Shown here: piece by piece, positions 1 to 7,837 of the stretch
How positions within the stretch are numbered: position 1 is the stretch's first letter
Layout of the letters: every line of letters begins with the position of its first letter
Assembly (NCBI GenBank): GCA_013285405.1
Contig: CP053446.1
Span: 1,153,985 to 1,217,984 of the forward strand
Reading direction: 5' to 3'
Length of the DNA stretch: 64,000 bases
Source of the DNA: Ignavibacteriota bacterium
Lineage (GTDB): Bacteria > Bacteroidota > Ignavibacteria > Ignavibacteriales > Ignavibacteriaceae
Program-made: the position numbers and the translations under genes
Notes under the pieces: model-generated
The model's database searches: none
Seen by the model: only the letters and a program-made list of their open reading frames with translations
Told to the model about the DNA's origin: nothing

Positions 1-2380
1 CAATTTGTCGTTCTTTTACTTCATTTGTTTTCAGAAGAACATTTATTTTTTTGGATGGAGGAATGTTCATCTCGCCACGAATATTTCTAATTGCAGTAAC
101 GATATCCACAACTACTTTCATTTCTCTATCTGCCTGCAGATTTATCAAATCATTTTTCACTTTTGGAAATTCAGAAGTAGAAATACTTTCTCCTTCTTCT
201 CTCTCCTTCATCAATTGATAAATTTCTTCAGTAAGGAACGGCATAAACGGATGAACCATCTTCAGCATATTTTCAAAGATTGATAACGCTCTCGAAAGCA
301 CAGCAGATTTAATTTCCTCATTATCACCATAAAGTCTGTTCTTTATCATTTCAATGTACCAATCGCAGAAGTCATTCCACACAAAAGAATAAATTATTTT
401 CGTAGCATTATTTATTTCAAAGCTGTCCATTGCTTTGTTGAATTCATCGAGTGTTTCGTTGAAGCGTGAAATTATCCATTCGTCCGCAAAATCAATATGC
501 GTTGTAATTAGTTTTTCATCAACTTTAAAATTCTCAGCGCCTACCTTGCCGACAGGCAGGTTCATCAAAAGAAATCTTCCTGCATTCCAGATTTTGTTGG
601 CAAAGTTTCTTCCAAGCTCACATTTCTCAGTAGAGAAGAGAACATCCTGACCGAGTGGTGCAAGATAAAGCACAGAAAATCGTAATGCATCGGCTCCATA
701 TTCTTTAATTACATCAAGAGGATCAGGCGAGTTGCCAAGTGACTTGCTCATCTTTCTTCCCTGCAAATCGCGGATGATGCTGGTGAAGTAAACATCTTTG
801 AAAGGAATATCTTTCATAAAGTGCATCCCAGCCATTATCATTCTTGCAACCCAGAAAAATATAATGTCCGGACCGGTTACAAGTAAGCTGGTTGGATAAT
901 AATATTTTCTTTCTTCTTCTGTTCTGAAAATTGCGTGAGCCCAAATCCAGCTTGATGCCCAGGTATCAAGAACATCTTCATCCTGCCTTAAATTTTTTGA
1001 ACCGCAATGCGGACATTTCTCCGGCGGATCTACGGAAACAATTGGTTCTTTACATTCAATTTTACAATGATCATCACCGATGCAATACCAAACGGGAATT
1101 CTGTGTCCCCACCAAAGCTGACGGGAGATACACCAGTCACTTATGTTTTCCATCCAGTGAAAATAAGTTTTCTCCCAGTGAGCTGGATAGAATTTTACTT
1201 TTCCTTTTCTTACAACTTCAATAGCAGGTTCGGCAAGTTCCTTCATTTTCATAAACCATTGCTCAGATAAATACGGTTCAATCGGAACTCCGCCTCTTTC
1301 TGAGTAACCGACTTTATTCTGATAATCTTCAATCTTTTCTATCAATCCGTTTTGCTCAAACCATTCAACAACTTTTTTTCTTGCTTCGAAGCGATCCAAA
1401 CCTTGCAGCCAATCAGGAACATTTTTATTTGTTGTTGCATCAGGATTGAAGATGTTTACAATTTCCAGCTTGTGTCTTTGTCCCATTTCATAATCATTTA
1501 CATCGTGTGCGGGAGTAACTTTAACTGCACCTGTTCCAAATTCCATATCAACATATTCATCTGCAAAAATTGGAATCTCTCTTCCTACAACCTGCCTGCC
1601 GGCAGGCAAGGTCGGCAGCTTAACTTTTTTGCCGATGAAACCTTTGTATCGTTCATCATTAGGATTTACTGCGACACCCGTATCGCCGAGTACTGTTTCC
1701 GGTCGTGTCGTAGCAACAACAATATATTTGTCAGAACCAATAACCGGATAACGAAAATACCACAACTTCCCGTTTACTGTTCTGTAAAGAACTTCTTCAT
1801 CAGAAATTGCTGACTTGTTTGCAGGATCCCAATTTACCATTCTGTAACCGCGATAAATTTTTCCTTCTTTGTAAAGATCAACGAAAGCTTTTATTACTTC
1901 GCGGTAGTAATCATCATCCATTGTAAAACGTTCACGTCGCCAGTCGCAGCTTACGCCAAGCTTCTTCAATTGCTGAATGATTATTCCGCCGTATTCTTTT
2001 CTCCACTCCTGGCAGTGTTTAAGAAATTCTTCGCGACCAATTTTGTATTTATCAATTCCCTTCTCTTCAAGGAATTTTGTTACCTTTGTTTCGGTTGCGA
2101 TTGATGCGTGGTCTGTTCCCGGAACCCAGCAGGAGTTGAAGCCCTGCATTCTTTTCAGACGGATGTAAACATCCTGGATTGTGTTGTTGAGAATGTGTCC
2201 CATCGTAAGCATTCCGGTAATATTCGGTGGAGGAATTGCAATCGTGAACGGTGATCTGTCGTTAGGCTCTGAGTCAAAGAGTCCGTTATCGAGCCAGTAT
2301 TTGTACCACTTATCCTCTGTGCTTGAAGGGTCGTATGCTTTGGGTATTTCTGTTCGCCGCGGCGAATTGGTTTCTGTCAT
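1..2380 (-). CDS. valS: valine-tRNA ligase, 3' end outside window
   Basis: Class I aminoacyl-tRNA synthetase that charges tRNA-Val in the cytoplasm. Reading the minus strand from an ATG at 2380 gives about 793 codons with no stop before the window edge, so the C-terminal part is missing. Visible landmarks are the HIGH-type motif (PPPNITGMLTMGHIL) near residue 50, the CP1 editing domain, a Cys-rich zinc-like knuckle (KCPHCGSK), and the KMSKS motif (GRKMSKSLGN, around 750). The DTWASSW and GRFLL stretches are typical of ValRS. The protein carries two unusual short insertions, LPTLPAGRQVVGR in the editing domain and NLPVGKVGAE in the anticodon-binding region. Both coincide with GC-rich palindromes described separately. 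Identification is firm; only the 3' end is unseen. Confidence 0.97.
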   Translation of the reverse strand, partial: MTETNSPRRTEIPKAYDPSSTEDKWYKYWLDNGLFDSEPNDRSPFTIAIPPPNITGMLTMGHILNNTIQDVYIRLKRMQGFNSCWVPGTDHASIATETKVTKFLEEKGIDKYKIGREEFLKHCQEWRKEYGGIIIQQLKKLGVSCDWRRERFTMDDDYYREVIKAFVDLYKEGKIYRGYRMVNWDPANKSAISDEEVLYRTVNGKLWYFRYPVIGSDKYIVVATTRPETVLGDTGVAVNPNDERYKGFIGKKVKLPTLPAGRQVVGREIPIFADEYVDMEFGTGAVKVTPAHDVNDYEMGQRHKLEIVNIFNPDATTNKNVPDWLQGLDRFEARKKVVEWFEQNGLIEKIEDYQNKVGYSERGGVPIEPYLSEQWFMKMKELAEPAIEVVRKGKVKFYPAHWEKTYFHWMENISDWCISRQLWWGHRIPVWYCIGDDHCKIECKEPIVSVDPPEKCPHCGSKNLRQDEDVLDTWASSWIWAHAIFRTEEERKYYYPTSLLVTGPDIIFFWVARMIMAGMHFMKDIPFKDVYFTSIIRDLQGRKMSKSLGNSPDPLDVIKEYGADALRFSVLYLAPLGQDVLFSTEKCELGRNFANKIWNAGRFLLMNLPVGKVGAENFKVDEKLITTHIDFADEWIISRFNETLDEFNKAMDSFEINNATKIIYSFVWNDFCDWYIEMIKNRLYGDNEEIKSAVLSRALSIFENMLKMVHPFMPFLTEEIYQLMKEREEGESISTSEFPKVKNDLINLQADREMKVVVDIVTAIRNIRGEMNIPPSKKINVLLKTNEVKERQI
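541..562 (-). repeat. PAGRQ-type palindromic repeat inside valS (copy 1)
   Basis: On the coding strand the segment reads CCTGCCTGTCGGCAAGG and encodes NLPVGKVG. It shares the CCTGCCTGYCGGCA core with 1590-1612 and 49597-49617. It is GC-rich against an AT-rich gene and keeps the valS frame. Confidence 0.6.
1590..1612 (-). repeat. PAGRQ-type palindromic repeat inside valS (copy 2)
   Basis: The core CCTGCCTGCCGGCAGGCA is almost a perfect palindrome. On the valS strand it encodes LPAGRQ, between KLPT and VVGREIP. Typical ValRS editing domains read straight from KLP-like to V(G/N)REIP here, so about seven residues appear inserted without breaking the frame. Confidence 0.75.
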
Positions 2381-2628
2381 TAAATTTCTGTTTATTCGAT
2401 TTTTGAAGTTTAAATATAAGGATTTTCGGGATGGTGGATTAAGATAAATAGAACTAATGAATAGTGTTAATGTTTATAACTTTCTTGGGCTAAAAATAAA
2501 TACCTGCTTATTTTATATACATAAGATCTTTATATCAATCGATTATTTCTATAATTTAATATGAAAATTCATCGCCAACATTTTCTTATATTTTTAGTAA
2601 ATTTGAGTCAAAAGAATTATTTGAGCAA

Positions 2629-4008
2629 ATGATTTCAAAAGAATACATACGAGAATTAAAAGATAAAGGAAATGGTGCTATTCTACATTTTGTGAATGAT
2701 ACAAAAGAGAATAATAAAATTTTATTTTTTCTTGAAAATCTTGGCTATTTACCGGAAGATTTTGATGGAAGTTGGCTCATAAATTTTTTGCAAAACAGAA
2801 GTAACCAAATAAGATTTTGGGCAGTAAAGAATATCGGTAAACTTAGTGATGAAACTTATTTATCAGCACTATGTGAAGTTGCAAAAAAAGATTCTGACAC
2901 AACGGTAAGACGTGAAGCCGTATCTTCTTTAGGCAGAATGCGAAATCCAAAATCAAAAAAATATTTGTTTGAATTGCTAAAAGACGAAGACCCAAAAGTG
3001 GTTTGTCAAGCAATTAGAGGTCTTTTAGTTTTTCGTGAGGATAAAGACATTCAAGATACCTTAAAGCCATTAATTGACCATCAAAATGAAATGGTTAAAA
3101 GTGTTATCTACAAAGAATTTTTCTCAGAAGGGAAATCAAAAAATGAACAACCACACCCCGAATCTTATGATTATTTAAAAAACGTAATTGTTAATGGAGA
3201 TGTTAGAGAAATTCTAGAAAATGTTCCTGATGAAAGTGTTCATTTAACTTTTACTTCACCACCTTACTATAATGCTCGTGATTATTCTATTTATCCAAGT
3301 TACAAAAATTATTTACTTTTTTTAGATGAAGTCTTCAAAGAAGTTCATAGAATAACTAAAGAAGGACGTTTCTTTATACTAAACACTTCCCCAATAATAA
3401 TTCCTCGCGTAAGCCGAGCACACTCAAGTAAAAGATATCCGATTCCTTTTGACATTCATCCACACCTCATTGAAATGGGATGGGAATTTATAGATGATAT
3501 AATTTGGCTAAAGCCCGAAGCAAGTGTAAAAAACAGAAATGCCGGATTTTTACAACATCGTAAACCACTCGGTTACAAGCCAAATGCAACAACAGAGTAT
3601 TTAATGGTGTATCGAAAGAAAACTGAAAAACTATTGGATTGGAATATCCGACAATATGATTGGACAACTGTAATGGATAGTAAAGTTGAAGATGGATACG
3701 AAACAACTAATATTTGGAAAATAGATCCGACTTTCGACAAGATACATTCAGCAGTTTTCCCGGTTGAATTATGTAAAAGAGTGATTAAATATTATTCCTT
3801 TAAGGGTGATTTAGTTTTCGACCCATTTGCAGGAAGTGGAACTGTTGGAAAAACAGCAAAAAGTTTACATCGGTATTTCTTCTTAACGGAAAAGGATGCG
3901 AAATACTTTAATTATATGAAGCAAAAAGCCCACAACGAAAGTCTATTCAAAGAAAAAGAAACAAGTTTCCTTACCCTTGAACAATTTATTCAATCAAAAA
4001 CTACATGA
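2629..4008 (+). CDS. HEAT-repeat / DNA methyltransferase fusion (beta-class, likely m4C)
   Basis: Modification enzyme of a restriction-modification pair. Residues 1 to about 170 are helical HEAT-like repeats (for example SNQIRFWAVKNIG and TTVRREAVSSLGRMRNP). The rest is an N4/N6 DNA methylase: the catalytic motif IV SPPY is at residues 210-213 and the SAM-binding motif I DPFAGSGT at 398-405. Motif IV before motif I is the beta-class order, and SPPY rather than DPPY favours N4-cytosine methylation. The stop overlaps the start of the next gene as ATGA, so the two are probably translationally coupled. A HEAT array on a type II methyltransferase is unusual. It may aid DNA or protein contact, but that is inference. 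Confidence 0.88.
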   Translation: MISKEYIRELKDKGNGAILHFVNDTKENNKILFFLENLGYLPEDFDGSWLINFLQNRSNQIRFWAVKNIGKLSDETYLSALCEVAKKDSDTTVRREAVSSLGRMRNPKSKKYLFELLKDEDPKVVCQAIRGLLVFREDKDIQDTLKPLIDHQNEMVKSVIYKEFFSEGKSKNEQPHPESYDYLKNVIVNGDVREILENVPDESVHLTFTSPPYYNARDYSIYPSYKNYLLFLDEVFKEVHRITKEGRFFILNTSPIIIPRVSRAHSSKRYPIPFDIHPHLIEMGWEFIDDIIWLKPEASVKNRNAGFLQHRKPLGYKPNATTEYLMVYRKKTEKLLDWNIRQYDWTTVMDSKVEDGYETTNIWKIDPTFDKIHSAVFPVELCKRVIKYYSFKGDLVFDPFAGSGTVGKTAKSLHRYFFLTEKDAKYFNYMKQKAHNESLFKEKETSFLTLEQFIQSKTT

Positions 4009-4901
4009 CACTTACTGACCAAGTAATCAAAAATGTAATTCGTAAGCTCATTAATGGAAAAGATTATCGCATCGAAATAGTAACTTTAATAAATGCCGAA
4101 TTTCTTCAATACGCAATTGACTTCTTTAAAAGAATTGTTGATGGAAAACTAAAAAATGAAAATATAACTGTTGACTGGTATAAGAAAGAGTTCTTAAACC
4201 CAACCCTTTCTTCGAGTGAAATAGCAATTAATTCTGGATTGAATAAGAAGACGATTACTAATATGTATAACACAGCAAGAAGAGAAATTGTCATTGAGGC
4301 TTCCAATGAACATTATGATACTCTTTACAACGCTATAAAAGAATTAACAGAAACTGAACACGAATTAGATTTAACTCTTACGATTAAATTTAGAGGTGTA
4401 AGTGTTGATTTAAATGTAAGTGAAAGTCTAATAGTTATTAACACGCTTGCTGTAAAAAGAGCGGAACTTCGTGGTGGACTTTGGAGCACTGCCGGTAAAC
4501 GTGCAGAAAAATATTTAATGACAACTCTTTGTAAAATTTTTGATGTTCCCGCTAAACACTACGACCAATCTCGTGTCCCCGAATCAATGAGAGAAGTTGA
4601 CTTCTATTTAATCAATGATAGTAAATTCTATCGTTGCGAAGTTAAGCTTATGGGAAAAGGAAATCCTGAAAGTGCAGATGCTATTTTTGCAAGAGAGAGT
4701 AGCATATTTGTTGCTGATAAACTTTCTGATTTAAATAAACAGCAAGCAACAAAACTAAATTGCGAATGGATTGAATTAAGAAGCCCTGAAGGATATAGGA
4801 GATTCTCTCAAATATTACAAAAACTTGGAATATCGCATACTCCTTTCAATGATGATATTGATAAAAAGTTAGATATTATTTTTAAAGAGATGTTTAGGTA
4901 A
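4005..4901 (+). CDS. putative type II restriction endonuclease (CfrBI-like)
   Basis: This 298-residue protein starts within the methyltransferase stop codon, as expected for the nuclease of the same system. The N-terminal 90 residues look helical and include a helix-turn-helix-like stretch (SSSEIAINSGLNKKTITNMY). A PD-(D/E)XK-type core is visible as D199 followed by E212-V-K214 (REVDFYLIND ... RCEVKLMGKGNPE). The GKGNPE stretch recalls the CfrBI family, whose partner methylase is also an m4C enzyme; the family name is from memory and only moderately sure. It converges with, and overlaps by 8 bp, the small minus-strand gene at 4894. Confidence 0.7.
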   Translation: MTLTDQVIKNVIRKLINGKDYRIEIVTLINAEFLQYAIDFFKRIVDGKLKNENITVDWYKKEFLNPTLSSSEIAINSGLNKKTITNMYNTARREIVIEASNEHYDTLYNAIKELTETEHELDLTLTIKFRGVSVDLNVSESLIVINTLAVKRAELRGGLWSTAGKRAEKYLMTTLCKIFDVPAKHYDQSRVPESMREVDFYLINDSKFYRCEVKLMGKGNPESADAIFARESSIFVADKLSDLNKQQATKLNCEWIELRSPEGYRRFSQILQKLGISHTPFNDDIDKKLDIIFKEMFR

Positions 4902-5103
4902 GTAAGTTTATAACCTCAAACGCATCATTAATCACCATTTCAATTTCATTTATTCTAAAGCTGTGCTGTTCACGTTCTTTTTCTGTGGAGGCATCTTTTT
5001 CTCCGGCAATATAAAACTCGGCAAGCTGCATTGCTTCTTCTTCGTTGTTTGCATCAATGTTTACTATGTAATCACGGTGCAGCAGGACTTTGTATGTTTT
5101 CAT
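4894..5103 (-). CDS. small conserved-looking hypothetical protein (69 aa)
   Basis: The protein begins MKTYKVLLHRDYIVNIDANN and is acidic, with a predicted beta-strand followed by an EEEAMQLAEF helix, a pattern common in small single-domain proteins. An AGAGGA ribosome-binding site lies about 8 bases upstream of the ATG, which supports a real gene. It faces the restriction gene tail to tail and overlaps its last 8 bases. No family or function recognised. Confidence 0.55.
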   Translation of the reverse strand: MKTYKVLLHRDYIVNIDANNEEEAMQLAEFYIAGEKDASTEKEREQHSFRINEIEMVINDAFEVINLLT

Positions 5104-5169
5104 TAGTGAGTTTCCTCTTGTAAAAAATAATTACTTCTAATTTAAAAAAATCAACATTAAGAATCCCTG

Positions 5170-5269
5170 ATAGAACACAGATGATGCAGATTTAACTGAT
5201 TAACGCAGATCGAAGGCAATCTGCATAATCAGCGTTACCTGCCTACCATCGGGTAGGTCTGCGTGCTAT
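5170..5269. repeat. ATAGAACAC-type intergenic inverted repeat, upstream copy
   Basis: About 100 bp beginning ATAGAACACAGAT and ending CTGCGTGCTAT, so the ends are near-inverted repeats (10 of 12 match). The interior has the GATTAACGCAGAT / AATCTGCATAATCAGCG pairing typical of widespread Bacteroidota intergenic repeats. A related copy lies at 6864-6949, so the two bracket the HipBST operon. A different repeat is nested in it at 5238-5259. Confidence 0.7.
5238..5259. repeat. CCTGCCTACC palindrome nested in the larger repeat
   Basis: CCTGCCTACCatcGGGTAGG is a hairpin related to the CCTGCCTGCCGGCAGGCAGG element in valS. It interrupts the right arm of the ATAGAACAC repeat (AGCG/TT ... TCTGCGTGC), suggesting it inserted later. 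Confidence 0.55.
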
Positions 5270-5316
5270 TTTTTACAGCACCCGTTCGGGAATAAAAGTT
5301 AAATAATACTTGCTTT

Positions 5317-5334
5317 TATACCCGTAAAGGTATA
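5317..5334. promoter_or_regulatory. HipB operator candidate O1
   Basis: TATACCCGTAAAGGTATA is an 18-bp near-palindrome. A second copy with the same CCCGTAMAGG core is centred 41 bp downstream, close to four helical turns, the arrangement expected for cooperative HTH dimers. Its right half overlaps a TATAAT box, so binding would block transcription. Assignment to HipB is inference from position. Confidence 0.75.
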
Positions 5335-5358
5335 ATTTAAAGTGAATGTTAAAAAACA

Positions 5359-5374
5359 ATACCCGTACAGGTAT
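5359..5374. promoter_or_regulatory. HipB operator candidate O2
   Basis: ATACCCGTACAGGTAT is a 16-bp near-palindrome ending 5 bp before the hipB start codon. It matches O1 at 5317-5334 in all but one core base. Two well-matched operators before an HTH antitoxin gene indicate autoregulation of the operon. Confidence 0.75.
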
Positions 5375-5379
5375 AATAA

Positions 5380-5598
5380 ATGACAAAGATATTAAACCCA
5401 ATCGCATCGTTTGTAAAAGAGAAACGGAAAAAACTAAACCTCACTCAGATTGATCTCGCGGAAAAAGCTGGTGTTGGAATCCGTTTTGTCAGAGAGCTTG
5501 AGCAGGGAAAAGAAACCCTTCAGCTTAATAAAGTAAACCAGGTGCTGCAGCTTTTCGGACATGAAGCCGAACCAGTAAAAAAATCTTTTAAGGATTAA
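5380..5598 (+). CDS. hipB: HipB-like HTH antitoxin of a HipBST operon
   Basis: This 72-residue DNA-binding protein is essentially one XRE/Cro-type helix-turn-helix. The core is KLNLTQIDLAEKAGVGIRFV followed by RELEQGKETLQLNKV, a typical HipB recognition region, then a short basic tail. It is the first gene of a tight three-gene operon (2-bp gap to hipS, then an 8-bp overlap). In HipBST systems HipB binds operator DNA and holds the kinase, while the small HipS protein is the neutralising antitoxin. Two palindromes upstream (5317-5334, 5359-5374) are the likely binding sites. Confidence 0.9.
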   Translation: MTKILNPIASFVKEKRKKLNLTQIDLAEKAGVGIRFVRELEQGKETLQLNKVNQVLQLFGHEAEPVKKSFKD

Positions 5599-5600
5599 TT

Positions 5601-5927
5601 ATGAGACGAGGAAAAGTATTTTACAAAGATGAGTTTGCAGGAATAGTAATTGAAGATGACAATGGTGTTTCATTCACTTACGATAAAGACTACCTGAAAA
5701 GAGAAAATGCAAAACCCGTAAGCTTGACAATGCCATTGAGAGATGAACCGTACACAGATAAAGTCATGCTTCCTTTTTTTGATAATTTAATTCCGGAAGG
5801 ATGGCTGCTTGAAATTGCAGAGCAAAACTGGAAAATAAATCCGCGTGATAGGATGGGTTTATTACTTGCTTTCTGTAAAGACACGATAGGAGCAGTAAGT
5901 GTAATAAGGGAAGAATCAAATGAGTAA
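5601..5927 (+). CDS. hipS: HipS, N-subdomain of HipA as a separate antitoxin
   Basis: This 108-residue protein corresponds to the N-terminal subdomain 1 of full-length HipA (Couple_hipA family), encoded on its own. The conserved LTMPLRDEPY, LPFFDNLIPEGWLLE and DRMGLLLAFCKDTIGAVSV segments are all present. In the characterised HipBST system of E. coli O127:H6 the equivalent protein inhibits the HipT kinase. The last 8 bases overlap hipT, suggesting coupled translation. The split is ancestral to the HipBST type, not a broken hipA, because both parts have proper starts and the downstream kinase adds its own N-terminal region. Confidence 0.9.
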   Translation: MRRGKVFYKDEFAGIVIEDDNGVSFTYDKDYLKRENAKPVSLTMPLRDEPYTDKVMLPFFDNLIPEGWLLEIAEQNWKINPRDRMGLLLAFCKDTIGAVSVIREESNE

Positions 5928-6858
5928 ATGTCTCTATTGCTACAACAAATTAGAAGGTGGTGAAAAAGATTTCCATCCGGTTTGCAGTAAAAAGTTTTTC
6001 GGCTCGCAAATCCCGCCTTTAGTTGACCTCGATATGAAGAAAATCAAAGAACTTGCTGTTGAAGCACTCGGAAAAAGTATTTCAGTTCCGGGTGTTCAGC
6101 CAAAATTATCTTTGGACTTCAAAGGAAAAGGAGGAAAAGAAAACCGCCTGACAATTGTTGGTTTGTGGGGAAGATTTATTTTAAAACCTCCTTTTAACGA
6201 GTATCCTGAAATGCCTGAGCTTGAAGATGTGACAATGCATTTATCTGAACTGCTGAATATAAATACTGCGGAACACAGTCTGATTAAATTAAAATCAGGC
6301 GAGCTTGCTTATATTAGCAAACGATTTGACAGAACAAAGAATGGAAAACTTCACGTAGAAGATATGGCTCAACTAACCGGAACATTGACAGAGAACAAAT
6401 ACAGAAGTTCGATGGAAAAAGTTGGTAATGTAATTTTGAAATATTCAAGCTATCCCGGTATCGATGCAATCAGATTGTTTGAACTAACTTTGTTTTCATT
6501 TATTACTGGAAATTCAGATATGCACCTGAAGAACTTTTCTTTAATCAGAAATGAAGATAATGAGATAATGTTATCACCGGCTTATGATCTTCTATCAACA
6601 AAACTTCTGATTCCGAAGGACAAAGAAGACCTGGCATTACCTTTAAATGGCAAAAAAAATAATTTCAAGAAAAAAGATTTTGATCTTTTTGCTTCGCAGT
6701 TAGGAATTAACGAAACAGCGTTGAAGAAAATTTATCTGAGGTTCGGCGACTTATTCCAGGAAATGAAAACACTCATCAACAAAAGTTTCTTGTCAAAAGA
6801 AATGAAAGAAAAATATTTTGCTTTGCTTGATGACAGAAGGAAAGCACTTTGGAATTAA
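5920..6858 (+). CDS. hipT: HipT serine/threonine kinase toxin with Cys/His N-terminus
   Basis: HipA-type kinase core lacking subdomain 1. Residues 1-25 hold C4-x2-C7 and H19-x2-C22, a possible zinc knuckle. An S53-I-S55 motif precedes the GVQPKLS nucleotide-binding loop, matching the SIS autophosphorylation motif described for E. coli HipT. The catalytic loop ITGNSDMHLKNFSL and the metal-binding LSPAYDLLST are intact, so the kinase should be active. In the characterised system HipT phosphorylates tryptophanyl-tRNA synthetase and stops growth; the target here is unknown. It is the last gene of the hipB-hipS-hipT operon, followed directly by a repeat. Confidence 0.92.
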   Translation: MSKCLYCYNKLEGGEKDFHPVCSKKFFGSQIPPLVDLDMKKIKELAVEALGKSISVPGVQPKLSLDFKGKGGKENRLTIVGLWGRFILKPPFNEYPEMPELEDVTMHLSELLNINTAEHSLIKLKSGELAYISKRFDRTKNGKLHVEDMAQLTGTLTENKYRSSMEKVGNVILKYSSYPGIDAIRLFELTLFSFITGNSDMHLKNFSLIRNEDNEIMLSPAYDLLSTKLLIPKDKEDLALPLNGKKNNFKKKDFDLFASQLGINETALKKIYLRFGDLFQEMKTLINKSFLSKEMKEKYFALLDDRRKALWN

Positions 6859-6863
6859 AAACA

Positions 6864-6949
6864 ATAGAACACGGATTAAACTGATCAGACCGATTTACAC
6901 TGATTTAAATCTGTGTTAATCAGTTTCATCAGCGTCATCAGCGTTCTAT
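6864..6949. repeat. ATAGAACAC-type intergenic inverted repeat, downstream copy
   Basis: Begins ATAGAACACGGATTAAACTG and ends ATCAGCGTTCTAT, so the termini are inverted repeats. The interior has CTGATTTAAATC / GTGTTAATCAGTTTCATC pairing. It is the same family as 5170-5269 on the other side of HipBST. It can fold into a long hairpin and may also serve to end transcription of both convergent genes. Confidence 0.7.
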
Positions 6950-6954
6950 TGGAT

Positions 6955-7623
6955 TCAATCTTCAACCAAATAAAGATAATTTGGAATTTTAATCTGGATG
7001 CCGTGGTATTCGCCTTCAAGATCGCTCCATTGGTCGCCGACAGTTCCAACAATATCATAACCGTGTTTTGTTAACCAGACTCGCTTGCCACTTTTAAAAT
7101 CTTTTGTTTTCATTTTTGTTTCATCCCCGATTTGAGTAATCAATGTATCAAATTTTGTGTAGCCAGCATTCTTCAGGTTCTGATATGTTGCTTCATACTC
7201 TTTGAAGTTTCTTCCGGTGAGAAAAATAATCTTTGCACCTTTCGAAAGCAGAAAATCATAAAGTGTTTTCACCTGTTCGATTGCAGGTGCTTTTAATTCT
7301 GCATTCCACTTCTTGTTCATCTCGTACACATAACCAAATCCCATTTCTTCGGCTAATCCATAATTATCAAGTGCTGTTTCATCAACATCAAATACTACAA
7401 CAGAGTTTGACTTGAATTCAGCTTTCGCAAATTCTTTTTTTGCATCCTCAATTACTTTATTCAGCTCTTTATCAAACTTTCCGGATTCGTAATATTGTTT
7501 TACTTCTTCTTTCGCGATGGAAAGGTTAATTGGTTTCTCATTCTTTTCGCAAGCGAAAAAAAGAACAATCGAGAGAGCTAGTATAAGAAAAAGCTTTCTT
7601 CCGATGTTGAAATTAAACTTCAA
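6955..7623 (-). CDS. HAD-superfamily acid phosphatase lipoprotein (class B/III type)
   Basis: Predicted lipoprotein phosphomonoesterase of the Acid_phosphat_B family (e(P4)/class B-like). A signal peptide ends in a lipobox (LFFAC, Cys25), so it should sit on a membrane facing the periplasm or cell surface. HAD motifs are in order: FDVDETALDN (nucleophile Asp), FLTGR (motif II), a Lys in the SGKRVWLTKHG region, and GDQWSDLEG (motif IV acids). The start is a TTG at 7623; an in-frame stop lies just upstream and the next Met is far inside, so TTG is the only workable start. The start overlaps the end of hicA by 11 bp. Confidence 0.87.
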   Translation of the reverse strand: MKFNFNIGRKLFLILALSIVLFFACEKNEKPINLSIAKEEVKQYYESGKFDKELNKVIEDAKKEFAKAEFKSNSVVVFDVDETALDNYGLAEEMGFGYVYEMNKKWNAELKAPAIEQVKTLYDFLLSKGAKIIFLTGRNFKEYEATYQNLKNAGYTKFDTLITQIGDETKMKTKDFKSGKRVWLTKHGYDIVGTVGDQWSDLEGEYHGIQIKIPNYLYLVED

Positions 7624-7837
7624 ATATCTCTCTGTTTAATTTAGTCTGGCGAATAATTGATTGGAGAGTACCTATTTTTATCTGTGAGTGATTAGGAATG
7701 GGAACTGTGATGGTGGAATCCCCTATTTTCTTCTGCATAATAATATGACTGCCTTTTTGTCTAACTTTCTGAAAACCATTCGATTCCAGAAGTTTACATA
7801 CATCTTTTCCAGAAAGAATCTTCAGCTTACCCAACAT
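7613..7837 (-). CDS. hicA: HicA mRNA interferase toxin
   Basis: This small double-stranded RNA-binding-fold toxin (74 aa from the ATG at 7837) cleaves mRNA. The family signature is visible: SGKDVCKLLESNGF followed by RQKGSHIIMQK, with the catalytic His in GSHIIM, then TVPIPNHSQIKIGTL. A longer start at TTG 7846 would add three residues; the ATG is preferred because it gives the usual HicA N-terminus. The gene overlaps the end of hicB by 11 bp, and its own 3' end overlaps the acid phosphatase start. The order hicB-hicA is the less common arrangement. Confidence 0.9.
   Translation of the reverse strand: MLGKLKILSGKDVCKLLESNGFQKVRQKGSHIIMQKKIGDSTITVPIPNHSQIKIGTLQSIIRQTKLNREIFEV

Noticed and set aside
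1..2447. Several plus-strand open frames of 60-150 codons over valS
   Set aside because: They are antisense to a clearly conserved synthetase; none has a recognisable domain.
5170..5269. Possible CRISPR or attachment site at the repeat before HipBST
   Set aside because: There is no series of equal repeats with spacers, no cas gene, and no integrase in the window.
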